A DNA stretch of 64,000 nt from Nguyenibacter vanlangensis (GTDB lineage Bacteria > Pseudomonadota > Alphaproteobacteria > Acetobacterales > Acetobacteraceae). Positions 36,059 to 44,086 of the stretch are shown here, piece after piece. The stretch spans positions 3,427,501 through 3,491,500 of the forward strand of contig NZ_CP152276.1 of the NCBI RefSeq assembly GCF_038719015.1, read 5' to 3'. Positions within the stretch are counted from its first letter, which is position 1. Every line of letters begins with the position of its first letter. The notes beneath the pieces are model-generated. The model worked only from the letters and a program-made list of their open reading frames with translations, did not search any database and had not been told where the DNA came from. Made by a program: the position numbers and the translations under genes.

Positions 36059-37636
36059 TTAATTGATGGCATCCAGAAGCGCCGTAAACATGTTCTGTAC
36101 GGCAGAGACCACTTTTGCGTTGGCGGTATAGGCATTTTGCAAGGCCACGACCTTGGACATTTCGTCATCCACGTTGACGCCGGATACGTTGGAAACGCTT
36201 GTCTGCAATGTTGTCTGAACCGAGGTGGCGGACGTCAGATTATCGCTCGCGGTCGAGATCGTCGCGCCCTGGGCCGAGGTCAGCGTCGTGGCCAGTGCAA
36301 GCAGCCCCTGGTTGCCATTGTAACCCGTTGATTGGCTGCCGTCCGGCCCCAGGCCGCTCGACGGCGCGGCAAGACCCGCGCTTTGGCTGACATCGTTGGA
36401 ACCGGTTCCGAAGGCCTGGCTGAGAACGTTCGTGATGATGGTCGTATCGCCGGTCGTCGTCGCACCGGTCGTGCCGTTGGTCGTGGTCGTGAGCAATGAC
36501 GGCGTGTCGGCATATATCCGGCTGACGCCGATCGCCGACGACAGCCCCACGATACCGTTGGGCGTCTCCTGCGTCGGATTGGAAGACTGGGGCACGGTCG
36601 TGCCGGTTGCGTCCGTGCTGTTCGTGAACAGCGAGAGACCCGCGTTGTTGAAACGATTGATGAGCGTATAGGAAAACGAGTCCAGTTGCGCCTGCATCTG
36701 CGGATAGGTGTCGTCGCGCAGCGTGACGTTGGCGCCTAACGTGCCGCCGGTCAGATGCGCGGTGACGTCCGTTCCGGCCAGCATGATGCCGGGGATCGTC
36801 GAACCGGCGTTGCCGGCGGCATAATACATGTCCGACGTGACGGTGGCGTCGGATGTGCTCAATGGCCAGGTGGAACTCGGAAGGGTTTCCGAACTGTCAT
36901 TTCCGCCGATCTGGTCGGGGCGGGTCGGAAGTTCCGTCCCGTCCGCGGTCCGGACGATCATGTCGCCATTCGCGGTCGTAGAAAACGTGACCGAAAGTTG
37001 AGAGGACAGGTCGGACATGATTCCCAGGCGCTGGTTCTCGAGATCGGCCGTGTCCGATCCGATGGCCTTGAGGTTCATGATCTGCTTGGACAAAACGCCG
37101 ATCTGCGTGAGGTCGGAATTGACCGAGGATACGGTCGAGGCGACATTGTCTTGTGCGGTCTGGCGCTGGCTCGCATATGTCGTGGCCAGTGTATGGATCG
37201 CGGTCGTCAAGGATTGCGCGTTCGAGATCACGGTCGATTGCGAGGCGCTGTCCAGGGGATTGGCGGTCAGTTCCGTAAGGGCATTCTGCACATTGCCCAG
37301 ATCATCGGAAAGCGTGTTCGTGCTGCCGGAATCCGACGATGTCGAGCCCTGGACGGCGGACACCGCGGCAAGCGAATTGCTCATCGTCGAATAGGATGCG
37401 ACCTGGGCATTCTGCCCGTACAGGGCCGATTGCAGCGCCTGGTTGATGCTCAGTTGCGTCGCGCCGATCCTGACGCCGTTTCTCAGGCCGCCCGGCACGT
37501 CGGACGATATCGTGGCCGTTTCGCTCACATACCCTGCCGTGCCCGAGTTCGAAACGTTCTGCGAGGTGACGGACAGTTCGGATTCGATCGCGTTCAGCCC
37601 GCTGGTGGCGATCGATAGAGATGAGATCAGATCCAT
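36059..37636 (-). CDS. flgK: Flagellar hook-associated protein FlgK
   Basis: First hook-associated protein, 525 residues. N-terminal rod/hook signature: SLSIATSGLNAIESELSVTS followed by QNVSNSGTAGYVSETA. C-terminal: GVNVDDEMSKVVALQNAYTA then NAKVVSAVQNMFTALLDAIN, the classic FlgK end. Start ATG 37636 (MDLISSLSIATSG) is chosen where similarity begins; the frame is open 72 nt further. Upstream of flgL. Confidence 0.94.
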   Translation of the reverse strand: MDLISSLSIATSGLNAIESELSVTSQNVSNSGTAGYVSETATISSDVPGGLRNGVRIGATQLSINQALQSALYGQNAQVASYSTMSNSLAAVSAVQGSTSSDSGSTNTLSDDLGNVQNALTELTANPLDSASQSTVISNAQSLTTAIHTLATTYASQRQTAQDNVASTVSSVNSDLTQIGVLSKQIMNLKAIGSDTADLENQRLGIMSDLSSQLSVTFSTTANGDMIVRTADGTELPTRPDQIGGNDSSETLPSSTWPLSTSDATVTSDMYYAAGNAGSTIPGIMLAGTDVTAHLTGGTLGANVTLRDDTYPQMQAQLDSFSYTLINRFNNAGLSLFTNSTDATGTTVPQSSNPTQETPNGIVGLSSAIGVSRIYADTPSLLTTTTNGTTGATTTGDTTIITNVLSQAFGTGSNDVSQSAGLAAPSSGLGPDGSQSTGYNGNQGLLALATTLTSAQGATISTASDNLTSATSVQTTLQTSVSNVSGVNVDDEMSKVVALQNAYTANAKVVSAVQNMFTALLDAIN

Positions 37637-37795
37637 ACGCACAGTCCCCGCGTGCAAAGCCACCGTCTCTGTCGACCTCCATGCCGCCGCCTGAAGCCGG
37701 GCGGACATCGACGAGGATTTCGAGGGTTTGCTATAGATGAATGGTTTCTAAAAGGTTACGAGACGCGGCATTGAGGATCCCGGGCATCCGCCTGA

Positions 37796-38539
37796 TCAGG
37801 ACATCGGTTCGGCCGTAATCTTGTCGATCGCGTTCATGTTGCGCGTCGACTCGGTCTGTAGAAGCTGGAATGTCAGGTCATAGTCGCGCTGGATCTCGAC
37901 CAGTTTCGTTGTTTCGGAAACCGGGTTGACGTTGCTCGACTCCAGCATGCCCTGCCGTATTTCCGGCCGCGCCACCGCATGTGTCCGCGCCGTCGGTCTC
38001 AGCAGGTAATTGCCTTCGGGCACCAGGGTCTGAAGATTGTCGACCGTAACCAGCCCGATAGTTCCGACCATGCCGTTTTCGGTCGATATGGTGCCATCCG
38101 ACGCGACGGACAGAACATCATCCTGCTGCTGGAGAACCAGGTTTCTTCCGTTATTGTCCAGTATGGGGTTTCCCGACCCGTCAACGACCGTTCCATCCAG
38201 GCGGCGATGGAACTGGCCATTGCGCGTCAGCCTGATTCCCTGTGTCGTGCGAACGGTAAAATAGCCTTCGCCATTGATGGCGAAATCGGTCGGATTGCCC
38301 GTCTGTCGCAGGGCGCCCTGCAGATGGTCCTGATAGGTCGCCTTGTCCTGCGTGTACGTTTCGTCTTTCTCTCCGGCCGGCGTGTGGACGTCGTTCTGAT
38401 GAACGAGATATTCGGAAAAAAGCTGCCGCGTCGCCTTGTATCCGTCGGTATTGGCGTTGGCGAGGTTGTTGGCGGTCACGTCCAGGGCACGCGTCAGGAC
38501 GTCGATGCGGGACAGGGCAATATATGTCGTATTGTCCAA
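37796..38539 (-). CDS. flgF: Flagellar basal-body rod protein FlgF
   Basis: Proximal rod subunit, 247 residues. It begins MDNTTYIALSRIDVLTRALD, continues VTANNLANANTDGYKATR (the rod/hook N-terminal motif), has GEGYFTVRTTQGIRLTRNGQ in the centre and ends QRDYDLTFQLLQTESTRNMN. I place the start at TTG 38539: ggagagagac sits just before it, and FlgF proteins begin at this residue. An ATG at 38587 would add 16 poorly conserved residues. The flgG partner, usually next to flgF, is not here. Confidence 0.9.
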   Translation of the reverse strand: MDNTTYIALSRIDVLTRALDVTANNLANANTDGYKATRQLFSEYLVHQNDVHTPAGEKDETYTQDKATYQDHLQGALRQTGNPTDFAINGEGYFTVRTTQGIRLTRNGQFHRRLDGTVVDGSGNPILDNNGRNLVLQQQDDVLSVASDGTISTENGMVGTIGLVTVDNLQTLVPEGNYLLRPTARTHAVARPEIRQGMLESSNVNPVSETTKLVEIQRDYDLTFQLLQTESTRNMNAIDKITAEPMS

Positions 38540-38771
38540 TGTCTCTCTCCAGAAGGAATCGGGCCCGGCCGGATCCGGTAAAGGCATCCGGCTAAGACAT
38601 ATCGCCGCACATTTCCGCTATCCAGCACAAGACTAACGGATTGCCTGCGCAACGGCAACATGCGCCGCCGACGGGCACAAGACACGGCCGCCGGCACAAA
38701 AGCGCGTTTCAGCCCTCTCCAATCGGGAAATTTTCAGACCGCCCGGCAGGCCCGGCCCGGCGCGCGACCGG

Positions 38772-39179
38772 CTACTTCATCAGGTTGACGGTACGGGTCA
38801 GCATGGAGCGCGTGATCTGCATGGTGTTGAGATTGGCTTCATACGCATGCTGCGCCTCATGCGTATCCATGATCTCGACCATCGTGTTGACATTGGGCAT
38901 CTTGACCAGGCCCGCCGAGTCCGCGGCGGGATGCGAGGGATCGTACCGCGTCTGGAAGGGTGTCTGGTCCTGCCCGATTTCCTTGATCGCCACGCTGGAA
39001 ACCCCGGACTCGTGGTTCAGGACCTCCTGGAAGGTAATCGTCTTTCGCCGATAGGGATCCGCCCCCGGGGTCGAGCCCGTGGTATCCGCGTTGGCCAGGT
39101 TTTCCGCCGCGACATGCAGCCGCTCGGCCTGCACGCGCATTCCGGCGGCGGAGACGCCCAAACTGTCCGAAAAATCCAT
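38772..39179 (-). CDS. flgC: Flagellar basal-body rod protein FlgC
   Basis: Proximal rod protein, 135 residues. N-terminal SLGVSAAGMRVQAERLHVAA ENLANADT motif, centre FQEVLNHESGVSSV, and the diagnostic C-terminal VKMPNVNTMVEIMDTHEAQH with AYEANLNTMQ. It follows flgB after 16 nt. A 232-nt spacer separates it from the flgF start; that spacer shows no gene. Confidence 0.94.
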   Translation of the reverse strand: MDFSDSLGVSAAGMRVQAERLHVAAENLANADTTGSTPGADPYRRKTITFQEVLNHESGVSSVAIKEIGQDQTPFQTRYDPSHPAADSAGLVKMPNVNTMVEIMDTHEAQHAYEANLNTMQITRSMLTRTVNLMK

Positions 39180-39195
39180 ATCTCAACTCTCGCGG

Positions 39196-39609
39196 TCAGG
39201 ACGAGGTGCCAAGGGCCGTGGAAAACATCGACATATATACGCTGTAGGCATTCGTCGCGAGACGCTGCTGGTCTTCCGTGTTCGCCACCTTTTCCAACTC
39301 GTCCTCAATCCTGACCTCGTTCCCGTCCGGCGAGGCCGAGCCGCCCATCCGGTCCGCCTTGCCGGCGCCCCCATGTCCGGGCAGGTGGCCTGGCTCGGTC
39401 TGCGCCAGCGTCATGGCCATCTGGTTTTGCAGGACCCCCTGAAACGGAGCGATATCCTTTGGTACGTAACCCGGGGTGCTGGCGTTGGCCACATTACCGG
39501 CAAGAACGGATTCGCGGGTCTGAAGCCATTGCAGGCGGCGCGCGGCCAGATCGAGCACATCTGTCCCGCCATTGACCGGCGACACCTGGGATGACAATGC
39601 TTCCAGCAT
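39196..39609 (-). CDS. flgB: Flagellar basal-body rod protein FlgB
   Basis: Proximal rod protein, 137 residues. The N-terminal part has LQWLQTRESVLAGNVANAST PGY, the rod motif, and the C-terminal region RIEDELEKVANTEDQQRLAT then NAYSVYMSMFSTALG is typical of FlgB. First gene of the minus-strand flgB-C-F-K-L group. fliE, often next to flgBC, is missing here. Divergent from the membrane protein at 39762 across 152 nt. Confidence 0.93.
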   Translation of the reverse strand: MLEALSSQVSPVNGGTDVLDLAARRLQWLQTRESVLAGNVANASTPGYVPKDIAPFQGVLQNQMAMTLAQTEPGHLPGHGGAGKADRMGGSASPDGNEVRIEDELEKVANTEDQQRLATNAYSVYMSMFSTALGTSS

Positions 39610-39761
39610 GCGATGTCAGTTCCCTTCCGTTCTCTGCCGGTGCCTGTACTTGCGATGCACCCGTCTTTATACAGCGATGACGATGTCTGAATAGCCTGTG
39701 GCGGCGATGATAACCATAGTTTTTTCGGCGTTGCGCGCCCGCAACTGAATCCCGGTCGTGG

Positions 39762-40574
39762 ATGAACGGCAACTGGATGTGGAAATCCGATATGGGCGAC
39801 TGGCTCCTGTCCATTGCGGCAATGGCGGGCATGGTCATATGGAGCCTTCTGGTGCGCGACGGCCGGACATCTCTCGCCGGCTTCGGGGTGGCGCTCTGGT
39901 TTCCCATCTCGATCGGGCTGTATCGGGTCCTGCTGCGCTGGTTGCCGATGATCGGCGGGGTCTATGCCTGTCCCGTGCGGGCAACATCGCAGCAGCAGCG
40001 GGAAATAACCGCTGGATGCCTTCTGACCGCCGCGTTTTCCATGCTGTGCCTGGCCTGCATGCCGGCGCCGATCGCCGCGGCGAATATCCTCGCGCTCAAC
40101 TTTGCCTGCCTGGCGGCGCTGTTCGACAGGATCGCGGGCTGGCTGCCCAATCATGTTCTCATCCCCATGCTTCTGGCGGGCCTGCTGGCCGGTGCCCTGC
40201 GGGACGGCGCGAACGCGGCGATCCTGGGTGCCGCGGCGTCCTGGGGGGCGGCGGTCCTGGCCCTTCTGTTCCTCTCCGTGTCGCTTCGGGCCAACCTCCT
40301 GTCCGGCGAGGATGTCGCCATGGCGGCCGCCTGCGGCGCCTGGGTCGGGATCGGGGACCTGTCGATCTTTCTTTCGGTGACCGGGTTTCTCTACTGGGCG
40401 TCATGTGTCGCCGTGCGCCATGTCCGGGCCCCGGGGTGGGGCCGCCTCGACGGTCCTGAGCGGATACGGATGCAACCGACCGGGCCGTCATTCGCGCTCG
40501 GCCTGGCGATAACGCTGCTCCTGCACGGCGTCCCGGGCCTGCCGAACTGGGTGTATCGTATCGCGGCCCATTGA
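39762..40574 (+). CDS. Prepilin-peptidase-like (A24 family) membrane protein, altered motif
   Basis: Polytopic membrane protein of 270 residues with seven or eight hydrophobic segments. The segment FDRIAGWLPNHVLIPMLLAG matches the first catalytic region of type IV prepilin peptidases (Asp followed by a (I/L)PN motif). SGEDVAMAAACGAWVG matches the second region, where the usual GxGD is changed to SGED. The N-terminal methyltransferase domain with its zinc cysteines is absent. It may be a reduced peptidase or a non-catalytic relative. It stands alone on the plus strand inside the flagellar region, and no pilin gene is visible. Start ATG 39762; moderate confidence in family. Confidence 0.65.
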   Translation: MNGNWMWKSDMGDWLLSIAAMAGMVIWSLLVRDGRTSLAGFGVALWFPISIGLYRVLLRWLPMIGGVYACPVRATSQQQREITAGCLLTAAFSMLCLACMPAPIAAANILALNFACLAALFDRIAGWLPNHVLIPMLLAGLLAGALRDGANAAILGAAASWGAAVLALLFLSVSLRANLLSGEDVAMAAACGAWVGIGDLSIFLSVTGFLYWASCVAVRHVRAPGWGRLDGPERIRMQPTGPSFALGLAITLLLHGVPGLPNWVYRIAAH

Positions 40575-40620
40575 ACCGCGCAGCGCGCACGCGGCGCGCG
40601 GGCCGGGGCGGCCCTGCTCC

Positions 40621-40660
40621 CGACAATCAGGCAGACGACAATCAGGCAGGCGACAATCGG
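40621..40660. repeat. 15-bp tandem repeat, two and two-thirds copies
   Basis: CGACAATCAGGCAGA, CGACAATCAGGCAGG and a partial CGACAATCGG lie between the converging membrane-protein gene and the 872-residue repeat-protein gene. Confidence 0.95.
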
Positions 40661-40664
40661 AACA

Positions 40665-43283
40665 TCACAGGGCGGACGGCATCTGCGCGTCGGCCAGCGC
40701 GCTGTCCGTTCGCCGCGTCAGCAGCCTGAACATGCGCGCGTCGTCGCCTTCCATCGGTCTGTCTCCGATCCGGTTGGCAATCCAGTCCAGCATGGGGCGA
40801 TCGGCGGCCCGCGAGGCATCCGAGGCCAGCCGAAGGGCAAGGATCTGCTGGTCCGGCGTCAGGGGGCCGGCTTGCGGAATGGTCGCCTCGGCCAGCTTGC
40901 GCACATCTCCGGCCGCCGCCGCCCATTCGCCTTTCCCTTCGTGAATGCGCGCCACGATATCGAGGGAGGCCGCATCCCTATCGCCGCGCAGGACGGACAA
41001 TGCCTTGGCCCGGTCGCCCGTCGCCAGGGCGATCCGCGCCGCGATCCTGCGTCTGGTCGCCTTGACGTCGTCCGACAGCCCCTGGTCATCCGTGGCCGTC
41101 AGGGCGTCCATCGCATCCTGCGGGCGTTTTCTGTCGATGTCCGCGTTCGCCAGCCCGGCCCCCGCCAGGGCGCGGACATCCGGAGACTCGAGCATCGGGA
41201 TCGCATCGGAAAAAGCCTGGGCCGCATCGTCCGACAGCCCCAGGGCAAGCAGCATCTTGCCATAGGCCACCAGGATCTCGCCCTTCCGCACGCCCGGCGG
41301 CAGGTCGGACCGATGCGCCTTCAGCATGGCGGCGTCATGCAGCAGGCTGTCCGGGCTCGCGCCCTGCGTCCCGATGTCCTGCGTCCCGGTGTCGGCAATC
41401 CCCGCCAGGGCCTGGAAGAGCAGCGGTGCGGCCGCGCTTTCCGATGCGGCGTGCGGGCCCGCCCGGGCGGCGTCTATGGCCGTCAGCGCCTCGTTCCATC
41501 GATGCATCCGCAGATCGGCATCGGCCTGCAGCAGGCGCAGCGCCGCGTCCCGGCCCGCCAGCCGCGCATCCGGAAGCAGGGACCCGAAGGCGGCGACCGC
41601 CCCATCGGGGGTGATACGGCCATCGGCAAGGTCGAGCGAGATCCTCTGCTCGGAGGCCTTCTCGGCGACGACCGGGTCCCTGTCATCGGCGAGTGTCCGG
41701 AATGCCGCATAGGCACGATCGCGCTGGCCGAAGCGCAATTGCCCGAACGCGGCCCCGAGCCGATATGCCGGACCGGGCGGCAGATCGTCCAGGGCGACGA
41801 CGTCGTCCTGCGATCCGTAGCGGCCGATTTCCTCCGCCGCCATCGGCAAAACCATATCCCGTACCGGACCGGGATAAGCCCTGAGCCTGGCGAAATCTTT
41901 TGCAAGGAGATGCGCCGCTTCCGCGTCATGCCCGCCCGATGCGGCGAGATACAGGCCGCGCCAGACCTGCGTCGCGCGCTGCTGGCCGTCCGGCCAGGGA
42001 CCGCCGAGGCCCGCGGCGCCTTGCGTGTTTCCGCACAGCAATTCCGAAGCCGCCAGAAGGAATCCGACCCCCGGCAGAGCCGATTCTTCCGGATCGTCCT
42101 GAAGGGCGACCGTCAGGATGCCGCGCGCTTCCACGAACGAACCGAGGCTGAAGGCGGCCTTCGCCGCATCCAGGCGGCGCGCGAAACGATGCGCGGGGTC
42201 CGAATCCGCGGCGGCAAGAAGCGCATCGTGATAGCGTTTCGCAAGCCCGCTCACCGGCAGGTCCAGCAATCCAAGCCATTTCAGGTCGACATCGCTGGCA
42301 TAGACCGCCGCGCCGCGATCGGGAATGGGCTTGCCGTCCCCGCTCAGAAGGGCGCCCTCGGGCTCCGCCCGCATGCCGATATCCGGAGACCGCGCCGCGA
42401 CGACCACGCCCTCGGCCGTCGGCCATACGTCGTACCCGTCGCCTTCCCGCAGCGAGAGTATGCCGCCGTCATCCATGGTGGAGGTGCCGACGAGCAGCCG
42501 GTCCCTGGATGCGGGGTCCGAGATCGACAGGACGCGCCCGGGCCGGCGCATCGGATACAGGATCCCGTCCTCGACCGGGCGCGGATTGATCACCCGCCGG
42601 TCCGCGTAATCGTCTCCCGGCGGCGGTTTGTCGCCCAGCACCCATCCTTCCGCCTGCTGCGAAAGATACAGGCGTCGCGTGTCCGGAAGGCGCACCTGTA
42701 TCAGGGTCGCGTCCGGAAGGGTCCTGACGGTAAGCGTCGAGAAGATGCCGTCCCCGCGTATGGCGCTGGTATCCATCGGCTCCGCGTTGTCGACCACGAT
42801 GATGAACCGGTCGCCGCTGTGGAACGCGGCGATGCCCATGTGCGGCGGCACCGGGATCAGGATGCGATCCGCGGACGGCGCAGCCTGACGGGCGCCTTGC
42901 GCTTCGGACAGGGAAGTCCGTGCGGATGCCCGCTGCGGCGCCTCCTTGCCGGACCCCGTTCCGGCGACCTTGCCGCCCGCCTGCATCTCCGCGGCCGCGG
43001 GGGGCGTGTCCAGGATCGTCGCCGTCCATGCGGGCGGCAATCCCTTGAGTAATGCCGCATCCGACAGGCCATCATCCTGCGACGGCGCAGGCGGCGCGTC
43101 CGGTGCGGGGGCAAAAGAGGGTGTGCCCCGGTCGGACGGACGGGGCGTGTTCGGCTTGCCGTGGTGCCGGGCGGATACATGTCTGCCCGCTGCCATGACG
43201 GGCGTGATGGCGCAGCAGGACAGAAGCACAAGGCCCGAAAGCGCGACGCAGCGTCTCACGCGGGGCGTTCTGCTGAAAGGCAC
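40665..43283 (-). CDS. Large exported helical-repeat protein of flagellar cluster
   Basis: 872 residues; I do not recognise a named family. An N-terminal signal peptide (SGLVLLSCCAITPVMAAG, residues about 14-31) sends it to the periplasm or outer membrane. Residues 35-120 are Pro/Ala-rich and disordered. About 135-335 look beta-rich (FHSGDRFIIVVDNAEPMDTS, then short strands with turns). About 340-870 consist of Ala/Leu/Asp helical repeats in TPR/Sel1 style (AKAAFSLGSFVEARGILTVA, ALLLLGLSDDAAQAFSDAIP-like units). Start ATG 43283. It is alone in its strand block, downstream of the 82-residue gene. Position suggests a structural motility protein; that is inference. Contains a 15-bp in-frame duplication. 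Confidence 0.75.
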   Translation of the reverse strand: MPFSRTPRVRRCVALSGLVLLSCCAITPVMAAGRHVSARHHGKPNTPRPSDRGTPSFAPAPDAPPAPSQDDGLSDAALLKGLPPAWTATILDTPPAAAEMQAGGKVAGTGSGKEAPQRASARTSLSEAQGARQAAPSADRILIPVPPHMGIAAFHSGDRFIIVVDNAEPMDTSAIRGDGIFSTLTVRTLPDATLIQVRLPDTRRLYLSQQAEGWVLGDKPPPGDDYADRRVINPRPVEDGILYPMRRPGRVLSISDPASRDRLLVGTSTMDDGGILSLREGDGYDVWPTAEGVVVAARSPDIGMRAEPEGALLSGDGKPIPDRGAAVYASDVDLKWLGLLDLPVSGLAKRYHDALLAAADSDPAHRFARRLDAAKAAFSLGSFVEARGILTVALQDDPEESALPGVGFLLAASELLCGNTQGAAGLGGPWPDGQQRATQVWRGLYLAASGGHDAEAAHLLAKDFARLRAYPGPVRDMVLPMAAEEIGRYGSQDDVVALDDLPPGPAYRLGAAFGQLRFGQRDRAYAAFRTLADDRDPVVAEKASEQRISLDLADGRITPDGAVAAFGSLLPDARLAGRDAALRLLQADADLRMHRWNEALTAIDAARAGPHAASESAAAPLLFQALAGIADTGTQDIGTQGASPDSLLHDAAMLKAHRSDLPPGVRKGEILVAYGKMLLALGLSDDAAQAFSDAIPMLESPDVRALAGAGLANADIDRKRPQDAMDALTATDDQGLSDDVKATRRRIAARIALATGDRAKALSVLRGDRDAASLDIVARIHEGKGEWAAAAGDVRKLAEATIPQAGPLTPDQQILALRLASDASRAADRPMLDWIANRIGDRPMEGDDARMFRLLTRRTDSALADAQMPSAL
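41363..41392 (-). repeat. 15-bp in-frame tandem duplication in the 872-residue gene
   Basis: CCTGCGTCCCGATGT and CCTGCGTCCCGGTGT, one mismatch, encode the repeated peptide GTQDIGTQ-like segment (TGTQDIGTQG) in a probable linker. Confidence 0.93.
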
Positions 43284-43400
43284 GTGTTTTTGAATCCTGA
43301 TGGGGTCATATCCCGTCCGTCAAACCGGGCAAACCGGAAAACCCGCGCGGGTCGGGCCGGAGGCCCGGCCGCATGATGATCTATCCGGCACGGATGCCGA

Positions 43401-43649
43401 TCAGGCAAAGAGGTCGACAGCACTCGCTTCGGCGGATTCAGCCTTGTGTGCCGTTCCGGTGGGGATGATCTGCCCCGTCGCATCAAACCGCATGGCGGAG
43501 GAAGAGCCGTCAATGCCCTTGGACACGACATTGATGCCGGTCGCCGCCGCATGGTCCGGCCGCGAATTGCGGTAAGCCGCATGCGAATGCGTCACCGTCG
43601 CCTGGCGGATGCTGGATGCGAGCGCCGAAGCGGCGGTGGTATCTGCCAT
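43401..43649 (-). CDS. Small hypothetical protein, 82 residues
   Basis: Ala/Ser-rich small protein (MADTTAASALASSIRQATVT, ending AESAEASAVDLFA). No signal peptide, no membrane helix, no family recognised. Start ATG 43649 is preceded by cagtgaagg. It lies upstream of the 872-residue gene with 117 nt between them, on the same strand, and could share its promoter. The Ser/Ala/Gly composition and its location recall small filament- or hook-associated proteins, but that is a guess. Confidence 0.55.
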   Translation of the reverse strand: MADTTAASALASSIRQATVTHSHAAYRNSRPDHAAATGINVVSKGIDGSSSAMRFDATGQIIPTGTAHKAESAEASAVDLFA

Positions 43650-44086
43650 TATGTCATCCTTCACTGCGGAGAAACGGAGAAAAAACATCGCCCGGCAATG
43701 CGGCGCACGTGGATCGGGTGGCAACAGCATGTCGGCGCGACATCTTCCGTTTCCGGGATGCATGTCAAGTCAACCAATCATGCCAATGTCACGACCAAAC
43801 TATACTCTGCCAGTTTATGGGACGGGTATGGCTTCGCCAAGGTGTTTTTTGGCATCCGGGTCTTGCCTTCCATCCCCAACGGGCCGAGTATCCATGTCGA
43901 TGCTGTTGCCGAGTGCCCGGAGATGCCTTTGATCCGGCATCATCAAAGGGTTTTTTAGAAGGTGGCTCCCATTCTGGCCTTGACCGAAGGTTGACGTCCC
44001 GGAGCCTCGATAGGAGGGATACGGGACAAATATAGTCCCCTATTTCTTTCGCGGCGAGCTGCCGTGCATTTATACATGGATGCAAG
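43650..44086. promoter_or_regulatory. Divergent intergenic region with orphan terminator
   Basis: 437 bp between the minus-strand 82-residue gene and the plus-strand regulator gene. It contains a strong plus-strand intrinsic terminator (43926-43956) and a TATACT hexamer at 43801 that might be the -10 of a short plus-strand transcript. No conserved protein-coding frame. The last 130 nt before 44087 are A+T-richer and probably hold the regulator promoter. Confidence 0.55.
43926..43956 (+). terminator. Intrinsic terminator without an upstream gene
   Basis: Perfect 8-bp stem CCTTTGAT / ATCAAAGG, loop CCGGCATC, then G and six Ts. The T run is only on the plus strand side, so it terminates rightward transcription. 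The nearest genes on its left are on the minus strand. It must therefore end a non-coding RNA or attenuate the leader of the regulator gene at 44087. Confidence 0.75.

Noticed and set aside
40872..43052. Open frame of 726 codons on the plus strand
   Set aside because: Antisense to the 872-residue exported protein. The minus-strand reading has a proper signal peptide and helical repeats, the plus-strand one has none.
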